A program made the position numbers and the translations under genes. Under the pieces are notes generated by a model. It had not been told where the DNA came from. It did no database searches and saw only the letters and a list, made by a program, of their open reading frames with translations. This document shows positions 16,030-24,865 of a DNA stretch of 64,000 nt, one piece after another. This DNA is from Weizmannia acidilactici (GTDB lineage Bacteria > Bacillota > Bacilli > Bacillales > Bacillaceae_C): contig NZ_BKZP01000004.1 of assembly GCF_008974185.1 (NCBI RefSeq), positions 62,001 through 126,000 on the forward strand. The letters run 5' to 3'. The stretch's first letter is position 1; each line of letters starts with the position of its first letter.

Positions 16030-17439
16030 ATGGAAATTTATACTGTGCAGCAAGGCGATACGCTTTGGCGGATTGCAAACCGCCTTAATGCGGATCTTGC
16101 GCAGCTTTTGGCGGCAAACGGGCTCGGTGGCTCGTCGCCGCTTGTGCCCGGCCAGGCACTTGTTATTCCTGACCGGTTTTTCCAATATATCGTCCAGGAA
16201 GGGGACCAGCTCGGAACGATTGCCGCGCGCCTCGGCGTTACGGCCCGGTCCCTGATCGAAGCCAATGTGCTCCGCAATCCCGCCTCACTTTCTCCGGGGC
16301 AGGTACTTTATATCCCTTACAGGAACCATACGGTCAGAGCAGGCGAAACATTGTACGGGATTGCCCGGGCTTATGGAGTGAACCCGCAAAGTATTACCCG
16401 GGCAAATCAGCTTACAAGCGCATCCCTTGCTGTAAGCCAGGTGCTTCGTATCCCGGCTCCCGCACGGCCGGTAAAAGAAGTCAACGCCTATACAACTTCT
16501 TTTGATGTTGCAGGCGCCGGGGAAGTATACAGGCTTGGGCATTATTTTACGTACCTGTCCCCTTTCCGCCATGCTTTCCGGGAAGACGGCAGCCTGACGC
16601 CGCTCAATGACCGCCCTGTCATCCAGGCGGCGGAAGCAAACGGTGTCCAGCCACTTTTGATTCTCGCCAATTTTACGGAAAGGGGCTTCAGTTCCGATTT
16701 GGCGGCCCGGCTGCTCCGAAACGAACCACTGCAGGGCACGCTGATCAATAATCTTTTAACAGCCATGAGGCAAAAAGGCTACCGCGGCGTAAACTTTGAT
16801 TTTGAGTATGTGTACCCTGAAGACCGCGACCGTTATACAGCCTTTCTGCAGCGCGCCGTCCGCCGCCTGCGCCCTGAAGGCTTTCTCGTTTCGACCGCGC
16901 TCGCGCCGAAAAATTCCGGAACACAGCAAGGGCTGCTTTATGAAGCCCATGATTACGGGGCGCATGGCGCAATCGTCGATTTTATCATCCTCATGACGTA
17001 TGAATGGGGCTGGGCAGGCGGCAGGCCGTGGGCAATTGCGCCGATCAACGAAGTGAGACATGTCCTGGATTACGCCGTCACCGTTATCCCACCGAATAAA
17101 ATCATGATGGGGGCGCCGCTTTACGGGCGCGACTGGAAAATCCCGTGGCACCAAGGGACATTTGCGCGCACCATAAGCCCCCAGGAAGCAGTTGCTTTAG
17201 CGGCACAATACGGCGCGGAAATCCGCTACCATCCAACGTATCAGTCGCCTTATTTCCGTTACACCGATGAAACCGGCCAGCAGCATGAAGTCTGGTTTGA
17301 AGACGCACGCAGCATACGGGCAAAAATCAATTTGTTGAACGAATACGGCCTGCGCGGCATCAGCTACTGGGTGCTCGGCAACCCGTTCCCGCAAAACTGG
17401 GTTGTCCAGCAGGCGCTCGTGCAGGCAAGAAAAAGATGA
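16030..17439 (+). CDS. yaaH: Spore cortex-lytic N-acetylglucosaminidase (LysM + GH18, YaaH/SleL-like)
   Basis: Degrades spore-cortex muropeptides during germination and is expected in the spore coat. The 469 residues start with three LysM domains (about 1-45, 48-93 and 96-140), each with a Y-T/I-V...GDTL-like start. A GH18 barrel follows with the catalytic FDFEYV motif near 257 and the substrate-site MTYEWGWAGG. Absence of a signal peptide is typical of coat proteins. ATG at 16030 has GGGGAG eight bases before; a GTG three codons earlier overlaps that site. In B. subtilis yaaH lies far away, as does xpaC-yaaN, suggesting shared rearrangement. Confidence 0.9.
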   Translation: MEIYTVQQGDTLWRIANRLNADLAQLLAANGLGGSSPLVPGQALVIPDRFFQYIVQEGDQLGTIAARLGVTARSLIEANVLRNPASLSPGQVLYIPYRNHTVRAGETLYGIARAYGVNPQSITRANQLTSASLAVSQVLRIPAPARPVKEVNAYTTSFDVAGAGEVYRLGHYFTYLSPFRHAFREDGSLTPLNDRPVIQAAEANGVQPLLILANFTERGFSSDLAARLLRNEPLQGTLINNLLTAMRQKGYRGVNFDFEYVYPEDRDRYTAFLQRAVRRLRPEGFLVSTALAPKNSGTQQGLLYEAHDYGAHGAIVDFIILMTYEWGWAGGRPWAIAPINEVRHVLDYAVTVIPPNKIMMGAPLYGRDWKIPWHQGTFARTISPQEAVALAAQYGAEIRYHPTYQSPYFRYTDETGQQHEVWFEDARSIRAKINLLNEYGLRGISYWVLGNPFPQNWVVQQALVQARKR

Positions 17440-17447
17440 AAGGCGTG

Positions 17448-17480
17448 GCCGGCAAACGTGGAAAGCTTGCCGGCTTTTTT
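17448..17480 (+). terminator. Terminator of yaaH
   Basis: GCCGGCAA (17448-17455) pairs perfectly with TTGCCGGC (17467-17474), followed by TTTTTT. Confidence 0.85.
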
Positions 17481-17821
17481 CATGCCCGTTCCACATCGAT
17501 AATGGCATCCATTTTTAAAAAAACGGCCTCCCCTGTTTTTTTAAGCAGCTTCAATTCCCTTTCCAGCGGGCGGAAATCTTTTACGGTGCCGGTGATCTCG
17601 CGGAACGACCCGTCCTCGAAAAAACGGACCGAAACCGGCGCCTGTATCTCTCGGGCAAGCTTGAGCATCCGGTTGATCTTTTCGAGATGCTGCTCATCCA
17701 GTTCAGGTTTTTGCAGTTTTCCCTGCTCCCTTTTCCGTTTTAGAATTGCCTGTTTATGCTCGGGCAAAAACATGCGCGACCCCTCCCAAAGTTTGTTTCC
17801 GCGCCGCAAATAATCGTTCAT
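17480..17821 (-). CDS. yqjX: YolD-like protein (YqjX)
   Basis: A 113-residue YolD-family protein found next to UvrX/PolYB-type polymerases and thought to assist or modulate them. The conserved N-terminal RG-x-x-x-WEGSRMFLPEH stretch is at about 6-22. It is followed by a basic linker and a beta-rich half. Its ATG overlaps the polYB stop in ATGA, so the two are translationally coupled, matching yqjW-yqjX of B. subtilis. Expression should follow the LexA box upstream of polYB. Confidence 0.88.
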   Translation of the reverse strand: MNDYLRRGNKLWEGSRMFLPEHKQAILKRKREQGKLQKPELDEQHLEKINRMLKLAREIQAPVSVRFFEDGSFREITGTVKDFRPLERELKLLKKTGEAVFLKMDAIIDVERA

Positions 17822-19053
17822 TTATAATGCCCCCCTATCTTTTTGGCGCGTTCCAAAGCCTGGCCGGCATCGAGCAGCGACACCGCCCAGATGATCGACG
17901 CGGCCCCGTACTTCTGCTTGATGCGGTCCATCGTATAGCCGATTTTTCTTTGCGCCTCTTTGTTTTCAAACAATTCCAGCTGCCGGGTCTTGTCGCTGCA
18001 CAGGCGCGACAGCTGCACGCTGATACGGCGCACCGGTTTCCCGTTCCAAAATTCGAGAAACAGCCGGCATGCCGCCCGGTAGACGTCCATCGTCCCGTTT
18101 GTCGGCGTCATGAGGGCCGTCTGGCGGTGGAACCCCGTCGGATGCGTATAGTCCGCCCCCTGGCAGCCGACCGAAACGCACCCCCCCATCACGCCTGATA
18201 TCCGCGCCCTTGAACAAACTTCTTCGCTCAGTTCAAGAAGAATCACTTTAATTTCGCGCTCGAAACTCGCGTAATCGCGCGGCAGTGTCATCGCGTGCCC
18301 GATCGCCTTCTGCCCGTCATGCGATTCCCTTGAAACAGGCGAATAATCAATGCCGTTTGCCGTCTCCCACAGCACCTGCCCGTTTATGCCCCATCTTTTC
18401 TTTAAAACGGGCAGCGGGAAGCGGGCAAGCGCGCCAATTGTATAAATGCCGAGCCGCTTTAAATGCCGCTCCATCCGGCTTCCGACGCCGAACATCGCGC
18501 CGACCGGCAAAGGCCATAAATATTCCTCGATATTATGGTGATTCAGTTCAAAGATGCCGTTTTTATTTTTTTTTGCAAAATTATCGCATGCCATTTTTGC
18601 GAGCACTTTATTCGGTCCGATCCCGCAACGGGCGTAAACACCGGTTTCATTCATGATATCCCGCTGGATTTTGGCGGCGATTGCATGCGGCTCCCCGAAC
18701 AGCCGCCTGCTGCCCGTCACATCCATGAACTGTTCGTCGACCGAATACGGTTCGACCATATCCGTATATCGTTCAAGGATGGCGGTAATTTGCAGAGACA
18801 CATCCAAATAACGCTGCATGCGCGGCCGGACGATAACCGCATCAGGGCAGAGCTGCTGCGCTTCCCATAAGCGGAGGGCATTTTTGACGCCGCGTTTTTT
18901 CGCAAGCGGGCAGCCAGCCAGCACCACCCCGGACCGGCGCGCCGGATCGCCCGACACGATCACGGGCTTATCTTTGTATTCCGGATGGTCGGCCTTTTCA
19001 ATGCTCGCATAAAATGACTGCATATCAACAAGAAAAATGACACGCTGGCCCAA
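17818..19053 (-). CDS. polYB: Y-family DNA polymerase PolYB (UvrX-like)
   Basis: Translesion DNA polymerase of the SOS response. The 411 residues have the palm motif FLVDMQSFYASIE (metal Asp near residue 9) and the YSVDEQFMDV catalytic Asp-Glu pair near 103-104. HhH and little-finger domains follow, with a QLELF clamp-binding pentapeptide near residue 372. The replacement of MNSF by MQSF is typical of the UvrX/YqjW branch. A LexA box lies 44 bases before the start. It is encoded with a YolD partner. Confidence 0.93.
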   Translation of the reverse strand: MGQRVIFLVDMQSFYASIEKADHPEYKDKPVIVSGDPARRSGVVLAGCPLAKKRGVKNALRLWEAQQLCPDAVIVRPRMQRYLDVSLQITAILERYTDMVEPYSVDEQFMDVTGSRRLFGEPHAIAAKIQRDIMNETGVYARCGIGPNKVLAKMACDNFAKKNKNGIFELNHHNIEEYLWPLPVGAMFGVGSRMERHLKRLGIYTIGALARFPLPVLKKRWGINGQVLWETANGIDYSPVSRESHDGQKAIGHAMTLPRDYASFEREIKVILLELSEEVCSRARISGVMGGCVSVGCQGADYTHPTGFHRQTALMTPTNGTMDVYRAACRLFLEFWNGKPVRRISVQLSRLCSDKTRQLELFENKEAQRKIGYTMDRIKQKYGAASIIWAVSLLDAGQALERAKKIGGHYK

Positions 19054-19096
19054 TTTCCACCCCTTCTTCCCTTACTTAGTTAGCGAGAAAGAATCA

Positions 19097-19110
19097 CGAA
19101 CCTATGTTCT
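19097..19110 (-). promoter_or_regulatory. LexA (DinR) box upstream of polYB
   Basis: The plus strand reads CGAACCTATGTTCT, matching the Bacillus SOS box CGAAC-N4-GTTCG at all but the last base. It is placed 44 bases before polYB, suitable for promoter occlusion. SOS control of yqjW is known in B. subtilis. Confidence 0.8.
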
Positions 19111-19477
19111 TATTCTATACCCTATTATATTCGAATATACGTTCCCTATCCAATTATTTTTTTGGAAATGCAGCTATTTTTTTCCAGTAAAATTGGTGAC
19201 CGGAATCCACTTCGGTATCCGGCTGGGGAAAGGAATCTTCTGCAGGAGTACACCCGTCAGAAAAAATATTTTTCTCAACAAATTTCAGACTTTGAAAAAA
19301 GAATGCTGCTTTTCTCCCCGTTTTTTTGCCCACGCTGATTTCCCGTATGTTTCCGCTGATTCAGCAAACCAAGGCGGGCGACCGTTGTTAACGCCGCTTT
19401 CCGTTGGCAGTCACGGGCTTCATCACGTGGCAATTCAGTTCGAGGGGAGCCCCTGCCGGCAATTTTCGCAGTCATTA

Positions 19478-19510
19478 AAAAATCCACGGGTGCAAATACC
19501 TGTGGATTTT
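19478..19510 (-). terminator. Terminator of yqjQ
   Basis: AAAATCCAC-G-GGT pairs with ACC-T-GTGGATTTT over a six-base loop. On the minus strand the hairpin is followed by additional T residues. It could also work on the plus strand. Confidence 0.8.
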
Positions 19511-19518
19511 CCTTCCTA

Positions 19519-20313
19519 TCATTTTTTGAAAAACGCATTCCGCCCGAGCCTTTCCACAAACCCGGGAAAAAGTGCATGAATCATGCTTCCCGCATTCATC
19601 CATTGCGGGGCATTGATTTCGCGTCGGTTTGTAAACATGGCGCCGGCAATTTTTTCCGCCAGCTTTTCAGGATCGAGCATGAACTTTTCAATATTTTTCC
19701 GGTATGTCCCCGATTTGTCGGCAATGTCAAAAAAGTGGGTCGCAATCGGCCCCGGGTTTACGGCGGTCACATAAACACCGAACCGTGACATTTCCATCCG
19801 CAGGCTGTTCGTAAACCCGAGCACAGCAAATTTACTTGCGGCATAAACGCTTGATTTCGGCGTCGCCATTTTTGCCGCCTGTGAAGCAATGTTTACGATA
19901 TGGCCGGCGCGCTTTTGTTGCATATGCGGCGCAACCGCTTTTGTGCAGGCGATCAGCCCGATGACATTGACGTCGAATATGCCCCTGACATCTTCCATCC
20001 GGATGTCCTGGACTTCGTCAAATACGCCAAACCCGGCATTGTTGACGAGGATATCAATATTTCCGTGCCGGCTGTAAATCGCATCAAATACGGCGGGGAT
20101 TTTTTCGTGTTCGGATACATCGAGCCGGATTGCATCGCAAGCAACAGAATAAGCCGCCTCGATCTCTGCCTTGATTTTTTCAAGCTTTTCAAGGCTGCGG
20201 GCAAGCAAAACAAGATTGGCCCCGTTTTTTGCGCACGCAAAAGCGATTTTTTCACCAAGCCCGCCGGATGCGCCGGTAATGACAATCGTTTTGTTTCTTA
20301 TACGTCCGTTCAT
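19519..20313 (-). CDS. yqjQ: Short-chain dehydrogenase/reductase YqjQ
   Basis: NAD(P)-dependent classical SDR of unknown substrate. The 264 residues show TGASGGLG (cofactor loop, 14-21), NNAG (about 93-96), catalytic Ser in NIASQAA, the YAASK Tyr/Lys pair, and the PGPI motif. A frame extending 68 codons upstream has no family support and overlaps the proI leader region. The ATG at 20313 has GGGGAAG upstream. It is divergent from the T-box/proI unit, as in B. subtilis gene order. Confidence 0.9.
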   Translation of the reverse strand: MNGRIRNKTIVITGASGGLGEKIAFACAKNGANLVLLARSLEKLEKIKAEIEAAYSVACDAIRLDVSEHEKIPAVFDAIYSRHGNIDILVNNAGFGVFDEVQDIRMEDVRGIFDVNVIGLIACTKAVAPHMQQKRAGHIVNIASQAAKMATPKSSVYAASKFAVLGFTNSLRMEMSRFGVYVTAVNPGPIATHFFDIADKSGTYRKNIEKFMLDPEKLAEKIAGAMFTNRREINAPQWMNAGSMIHALFPGFVERLGRNAFFKK

Positions 20314-20425
20314 ATTGCCATCTTCCCCAATTTTTCGTATGTATCTTACAATTGTATCGCATGCCGCCTGGAATGTCACTTTCGGAAAGGCCCCTATTTT
20401 CTCTGAAAATTCCAAGAATATCCTC

Positions 20426-20454
20426 TTGACAATGGTTCCTTTTTTCTTCATAAT
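20426..20454 (+). promoter_or_regulatory. Sigma-A promoter of the proI T-box leader
   Basis: A perfect TTGACA (20426-20431) and CATAAT (20449-20454) are separated by 17 bases. Transcription should start near 20461. Confidence 0.9.
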
Positions 20455-20460
20455 GAATAA

Positions 20461-20706
20461 TACATTTTCAATATGCGATCGGCTATGACCGGGACCAGTA
20501 AGCCACGCATGATGCAAGAGAGTGGAGTTCGAGGCTGGAAAACTTCGCCATCCTCTGCTTGGCCGAACCTGCCCTGTGAGCTGTTTGGCAAACCAAACCG
20601 GAATAAACCGTTAGACTAATGAGATGCGGGAAGCCATTTTCCCGCAAAAAAGGTGGTACCGCGGAACAACGCCCTTTCGTCCTTTAACGGATGAAGGGGC
20701 TTTTTG
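20461..20706 (+). promoter_or_regulatory. Proline-specific T-box leader
   Basis: The leader has AGTA near 20478, a long stem I and the T-box sequence GGTGGTACCGCG (20652-20663). It ends in a terminator (GCCCTTTCGTCC with GGATGAAGGGGC, then T5) at 20670-20705. The probable specifier triplet is CCT at 20568-20570 within CGAACCT, a proline codon, fitting the downstream proI. Uncharged tRNA-Pro should pair with both sites and stop termination. Proline T-boxes before proI are known in Bacillus. Confidence 0.9.
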
Positions 20707-20725
20707 CTTGGAAGGAGGAAAAACG

Positions 20726-21556
20726 ATGAAAGTATCTTTTATCGGCGCCGGATCGATCGCCGAAGCTATGATCGGGGGCATACTGAAAAAAGGCGTTGTC
20801 AAATCCGGTGATATCAAGGTGCATAACCGTACAAACAAAAAAAGGCTTGCGGCATTGGAACACCGGTACGGCATCCAGGCCGCACCAACATTGGAACAGC
20901 TTTTTGACGGCCCGGATGTTGCCGTTTTGGCTGTAAAACCGAAAGATGTTCCAGGAGTGCTCCGGTCCGTCCAGCCGCTGATCGCACCTGGAACACTCTT
21001 TATTTCGGTAGCGGCCGGGATCACCATCCCGTTTATGGAAAACCAATTGAGCCTGGACATTCCAATTGCACGCGCCATGCCAAATACCTCGGCAAAAGTC
21101 GGGCAGTCGGCAACCGGGATCGCGTTTAACGCAGCCGCCACTAAAACGGACCGTAGGCGTGCGCTCGAAATTTTTTCGGCGATCGGCCTTACGATGGTTG
21201 TGGAAGAAGAGCAGCTCGATGCGTTGACGGGACTATCTGGCAGCGGACCGGCCTATATTTATTATATCGCCGAAGCGCTTCAGCAATCGGCAGCAGAAAT
21301 CGGGCTTGAAGCACACGCGGCGAAACACCTCATTATCCAGACGATCATCGGCGCGGCGGAAATGCTAAAAACTTCAAACGAGCCGCCGAAAGCACTCCGG
21401 AAAGCCGTCACAAGCCCGAACGGCACAACGGAAGCAGGCATCCGCATCCTTGATGAGCGGGATGTGAAACAGGCATTTATCGATTGCGTCAAAGCGGCAA
21501 CAAAGCGTTCAAAAGAATTGTCCCTTGTCCAAAAAGAAACCCCGGTAGCAGAATAA
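20726..21556 (+). CDS. proI: Pyrroline-5-carboxylate reductase
   Basis: Reduces pyrroline-5-carboxylate to proline with NAD(P)H, the last step of anabolic proline synthesis. The 276 residues carry the Rossmann loop FIGAGSIAEAMIGG (5-18), VKPKDV, ARAMPNT and the family signature LTGLSGSGPAYIYY near 168-181. The ATG at 20726 has GAAGGAGG upstream. A longer frame starts inside the T-box and is discarded. It is controlled by the T-box leader and ends at a terminator shared with rnz. Confidence 0.96.
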   Translation: MKVSFIGAGSIAEAMIGGILKKGVVKSGDIKVHNRTNKKRLAALEHRYGIQAAPTLEQLFDGPDVAVLAVKPKDVPGVLRSVQPLIAPGTLFISVAAGITIPFMENQLSLDIPIARAMPNTSAKVGQSATGIAFNAAATKTDRRRALEIFSAIGLTMVVEEEQLDALTGLSGSGPAYIYYIAEALQQSAAEIGLEAHAAKHLIIQTIIGAAEMLKTSNEPPKALRKAVTSPNGTTEAGIRILDERDVKQAFIDCVKAATKRSKELSLVQKETPVAE

Positions 21557-21567
21557 CGTAAAAACAC

Positions 21568-21606
21568 AAAGCGGTGGGCAACCCAAAATGCCCCGCCGCT
21601 TTTTTA
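21568..21606. terminator. Bidirectional terminator between proI and rnz
   Basis: AAAGCGG-T-GGGC (21568-21579) pairs with GCCC-C-GCCGCTTT across a ten-base loop. T6 follows on the plus strand and a T-rich stretch on the minus strand. Confidence 0.8.
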
Positions 21607-21608
21607 TA

Positions 21609-22526
21609 TTAGGAAACAGGCACTTCCATGAAGTCATGCACAAGCAGACTTTCGGGAAATACCGTTTTCGCTTCCTGCTCTAAGACAGGCCAGTCTTCTT
21701 TGCCGTACCTTGAGCTGATATGGGTGAGGAGAAGCTGCTTCGCCCCCGCTTCTTTCGCCGTTTTCGCCGCCTGAAATGTCGTGGAGTGAAAATAATCATG
21801 CGCCATTTTTTCACTTTCCCGGTTAAATGTCGCTTCATGAATTAGGAGATCGGCATTCTGCGCCAGCCGGACAGCTGCCGGGGACGGCCTTGTATCACCA
21901 AGGATAGCGACGACCCTCCCCTTTTTCGCCGGGCCGAGATAATCTTTTCCGTTGATCGTGCGGCCGTCATCGAGCGTCACCGTCCGGCCTTCTTTCAGCA
22001 GCCGGTACACAGGGCCGGAGTGGATCCCTTCTTTTTGCAATTTTTCGGCATCAAGGGCGCCCGGCTTGTCTTTTTCCATAATCCGGTAGCCGAAGCTTTC
22101 GATCCCGTGGTTTAAACGGCGCGCCTCAACTGTAAACTGGCCGTCTTCAAACACTGTCCCTTCGCCGATTTCAATAACGGACAAAGGATATTTCACATGC
22201 GTTTCGCTCACCCTCAAGGAGACTTCCACAAAATCCTTGATGCCTTTCGGGCCATATATCACAAGCGGGCTTTCCCCGCCCTGGAACGAACGGCTGCCAA
22301 GAAAACCGGGCAGCCCGAAAATATGGTCGCCGTGCAGATGGGTAATAAAAATTTTCTCGACTTTCCGCGGTTTTAACGTCGTGCGCAAAATTTGGTGCTG
22401 CGTTGCTTCCCCGCAGTCAAAAAGCCAGACCGCATTCCTTTCTTCGAGCAGTTTTAATGCAATTGATGTAACGTTTCTTGCTTTGGCGGGTACGCCTGCA
22501 CCGGTTCCCAAAAATAAAATTTCCAA
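21609..22526 (-). CDS. rnz: Ribonuclease Z
   Basis: Endonuclease that removes 3' trailers from CCA-less tRNA precursors. The 305-residue metallo-beta-lactamase-fold protein has [17 protein letters not shown] at the start and the zinc motif HLHGDH near 63-68. HEATF and LTHISSRY provide further metal ligands. The flexible exosite arm region RSFQGG is also seen. It starts at TTG (22524-22526) behind GGGGG, which fits the [11 protein letters not shown]-type family start; the upstream ATG extension is not conserved. Confidence 0.94.
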   Translation of the reverse strand: MEILFLGTGAGVPAKARNVTSIALKLLEERNAVWLFDCGEATQHQILRTTLKPRKVEKIFITHLHGDHIFGLPGFLGSRSFQGGESPLVIYGPKGIKDFVEVSLRVSETHVKYPLSVIEIGEGTVFEDGQFTVEARRLNHGIESFGYRIMEKDKPGALDAEKLQKEGIHSGPVYRLLKEGRTVTLDDGRTINGKDYLGPAKKGRVVAILGDTRPSPAAVRLAQNADLLIHEATFNRESEKMAHDYFHSTTFQAAKTAKEAGAKQLLLTHISSRYGKEDWPVLEQEAKTVFPESLLVHDFMEVPVS

Positions 22527-22726
22527 ATGATTTCCCCCTTTACTTGCCATTTCCGGCCACAAATATAAACTATCTTATCATAATTTTAGCGAAAGGAAAC
22601 ATTTGCATATTATTTGCGTATTTGCCGGCGACAGTCTAGAATAAAGTGATACCGGAAGTTCATCGGTTTTGTGCCAAAAATATGAATAATAGAAGTCATT
22701 TTTTTCTCGTTTTTTCATGAAATGGT

Positions 22727-22755
22727 TTCAGAATGGCACATTATAACCGTATAAT
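22727..22755 (+). promoter_or_regulatory. Sigma-A promoter of zwf
   Basis: TTCAGA (22727-22732) and TATAAT (22750-22755) are separated by 17 bases, giving a leader of about 45 bases. A short palindrome TTAG-CT-CTAA lies just downstream near 22765-22774 and could bind a regulator, identity unknown. Confidence 0.6.
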
Positions 22756-22807
22756 GAAATTAGGTTAGCTCTAATCGTGATTTTTTGAACAAAGAGAGGT
22801 ATAGAAA

Positions 22808-24307
22808 ATGCAGAGAACCGAGACACCAAAATCATTGTTTATGCTTTTTGGCGCAACAGGTGATTTGGCGAAACGCAAGCTGTTTCCTTCCTTATATAAT
22901 TTGTACCGGAAAGGCAAATTATCGGAGCGTTTCGCGGTGATTGGCACGGCGAGAAGGGGATGGACGGATGAAGTGTTCCGGAACCATGTGAAGGATTCCG
23001 TGCTGAGCGCAAACAAACATGCCGAGCGGATCGAGGAATTTGCCTCGCATTTTTATTACCAGCCGCATGACGTGACGGATTCCGACTCATACATACAATT
23101 AAAAAAGCTGGCGGATGAGCTGGATGGAAAGTACCAATTGGAAGGCAACCGCATATTCTATTTAGCGATGGCTCCGGAATATTTCGGCACGATTTCCGAC
23201 CATTTAAAAAGCGACGGGCTCACCGATACGAAGGGGTTTAAGCGGCTGGTTATCGAAAAGCCTTTCGGACATAACCTGGAAACGGCAAAAGCGCTGAACA
23301 ACCAGATCCGCAAGTCTTTCTCGGAAAGCCAGATTTACCGGATCGACCATTATTTAGGGAAAGCGATGGTGCAAAATATTGAAGTGATCCGGTTTGCGAA
23401 TGCCCTGTTTGAGCCGCTTTGGAACAACCGCTATATTTCCAATATCCAAATTACATCAAGTGAAATGCTCGGGGTGGAAGAACGGGCGCGCTATTATGAA
23501 ACGAGCGGGGCTTTGCGCGATATGGTGCAGAACCATATGCTACAAATGGTGGCGCTTCTAGCGATGGAACCGCCGATCAGCCTGACGACAAATGAAATCC
23601 GCAGTGAAAAAGTGCGGGTGCTGCGCGCATTGCGGACCATTGAAGGGGAAGATGTACCGGAATATTTTGTGCGCGGGCAGTACGGGCCTGGCAAAATCAA
23701 CGGCAAAAAGGTTCCGGGCTACCGGGAAGAGCTGAATGTGGCACCGGACTCCAACACGGAAACGTATGTGGCCGGAAAGCTGATGATCGACAATTTCAGA
23801 TGGGCGGGCGTGCCGTTTTACATCCGTACCGGCAAGCGGATGGCCGCGAAATCGACAAAAATTGTGGTGCAGTTTAAAGACATCCCAATGAATTTGTATT
23901 ACAACACGAACCATGATCTGCATCCAAATTTGCTTGTCATCCACATCCAGCCTGAAGAAGGGATCACACTGCATTTAAATGCGAAAAAACCGGGCCAGCA
24001 TATGGAAACGACCCCTGTACAGCTGAGCTTTGCCAACAGCAGCAAAAATGGCATCAATACGCCGGAAGCATACGAAAAGCTGATCCATGACTGCCTCCTC
24101 GGGGATGCGACGAACTTTACCCACTGGGATGAAGTCGCCTTATCGTGGAGCTTTGTCGACAAAATTTCGCAAGTATGGGAAAACAAAGCCATTTCCTTTC
24201 CGAATTACGAAGCCGGCACGATGGGCCCGAAATCTGCCGATGAGCTGCTCGAAAAAGACGGCTTCTTCTGGTGGCCGGTAGAAGACCTTGAAGTCTGCAA
24301 CTGCTAG
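22808..24307 (+). CDS. zwf: Glucose-6-phosphate 1-dehydrogenase
   Basis: First enzyme of the oxidative pentose phosphate pathway, producing NADPH and 6-phosphogluconolactone. The 499 residues include the dinucleotide loop FGATGDLAKRKLFP (14-27), EKPFGHN (about 153-159) and the substrate-binding RIDHYLGK (179-186). C-terminal features are those of the family. It has GAGAGG upstream. In B. subtilis zwf neighbours rnz and gndA; no gndA is seen here. Confidence 0.97.
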   Translation: MQRTETPKSLFMLFGATGDLAKRKLFPSLYNLYRKGKLSERFAVIGTARRGWTDEVFRNHVKDSVLSANKHAERIEEFASHFYYQPHDVTDSDSYIQLKKLADELDGKYQLEGNRIFYLAMAPEYFGTISDHLKSDGLTDTKGFKRLVIEKPFGHNLETAKALNNQIRKSFSESQIYRIDHYLGKAMVQNIEVIRFANALFEPLWNNRYISNIQITSSEMLGVEERARYYETSGALRDMVQNHMLQMVALLAMEPPISLTTNEIRSEKVRVLRALRTIEGEDVPEYFVRGQYGPGKINGKKVPGYREELNVAPDSNTETYVAGKLMIDNFRWAGVPFYIRTGKRMAAKSTKIVVQFKDIPMNLYYNTNHDLHPNLLVIHIQPEEGITLHLNAKKPGQHMETTPVQLSFANSSKNGINTPEAYEKLIHDCLLGDATNFTHWDEVALSWSFVDKISQVWENKAISFPNYEAGTMGPKSADELLEKDGFFWWPVEDLEVCNC

Positions 24308-24345
24308 AAAAAAAGCGGAGGCGCTTGCCCCGGCCCTCAAAAATA

Positions 24346-24390
24346 AAAGGAACACGCCGTACATAAATGGATAGCGTGTTCCTTTCTTAA
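24346..24390 (+). terminator. Terminator of zwf
   Basis: A perfect 12-base-pair stem (AAAGGAACACGC / GCGTGTTCCTTT) with a 16-base loop is followed by CTTAAAC. The T run is weak, but the stem is strong and well placed 38 bases after zwf. Confidence 0.65.
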
Positions 24391-24427
24391 ACAAACTATC
24401 GGTAACAGAAAATTGCGGGGTGGAAAC

Positions 24428-24865
24428 ATGGGGAACAGAAAAAATGTGGAAGATTACTTGAAGGAAGGCATTTACGGGGAAAAAGAAACGTTGCCGGAAG
24501 AGCGCAAAAAATTTCTCGGAACCATCCGGGAAAGGATTGTCGCCGCTTTAACAAACGACCAGGTCATGGAAGCGGAAACCTATCCGGAAGTAACCCGGCT
24601 TCTCCATGAACATCCGGACGCAAAACTGCTTTTAAACGGCGCCCTCGATTACAGCTATCTTTCCAAATACATCAAGGAAGCGGACAAAAGCGACATTCCC
24701 TTCTCCATTGTCGAGAAAAAAGGCGTGGAAACCGATATCGGGCTTGTGCTCGCATACGACCATGCCATCAATCAAAAGGAAATTTATATCAAAAAGCAAA
24801 AAAAGGAACCCGAAAAGCCGAAAAAGAATGGCCTCTCTTCGCTTTTCAGTTTTTGGAAAGACTAG
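24428..24865 (+). CDS. yueI: YueI family protein (DUF1694)
   Basis: A 145-residue cytoplasmic protein of unknown function. Conserved YueI features are KEGIYGEKETLPEERKKFLG, the LxLNG-x-x-DYSYLSKYIKEA region and the DIGLVLAYDHAINQKEI end. Beyond this is a basic Lys/Pro-rich tail absent from the shorter B. subtilis protein. The ATG at 24428 follows GGGGTGG; an in-frame GTG-like start five codons upstream is less likely. Its stop TAG shares the CTAG palindrome with the stop of convergent polYA. Confidence 0.88.
   Translation: MGNRKNVEDYLKEGIYGEKETLPEERKKFLGTIRERIVAALTNDQVMEAETYPEVTRLLHEHPDAKLLLNGALDYSYLSKYIKEADKSDIPFSIVEKKGVETDIGLVLAYDHAINQKEIYIKKQKKEPEKPKKNGLSSLFSFWKD

Larger units (their letters stand above)
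19054..19518. other. Intergenic region between polYB and yqjQ
   Basis: It holds the LexA box (19097-19110), the terminator of yqjQ (19478-19510) and about 365 bases without a supportable gene. Long frames here have no ribosome site and no family resemblance. A GC-rich patch at 19370-19460 with several short inverted repeats could be a degenerate intergenic repeat. Confidence 0.5.
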
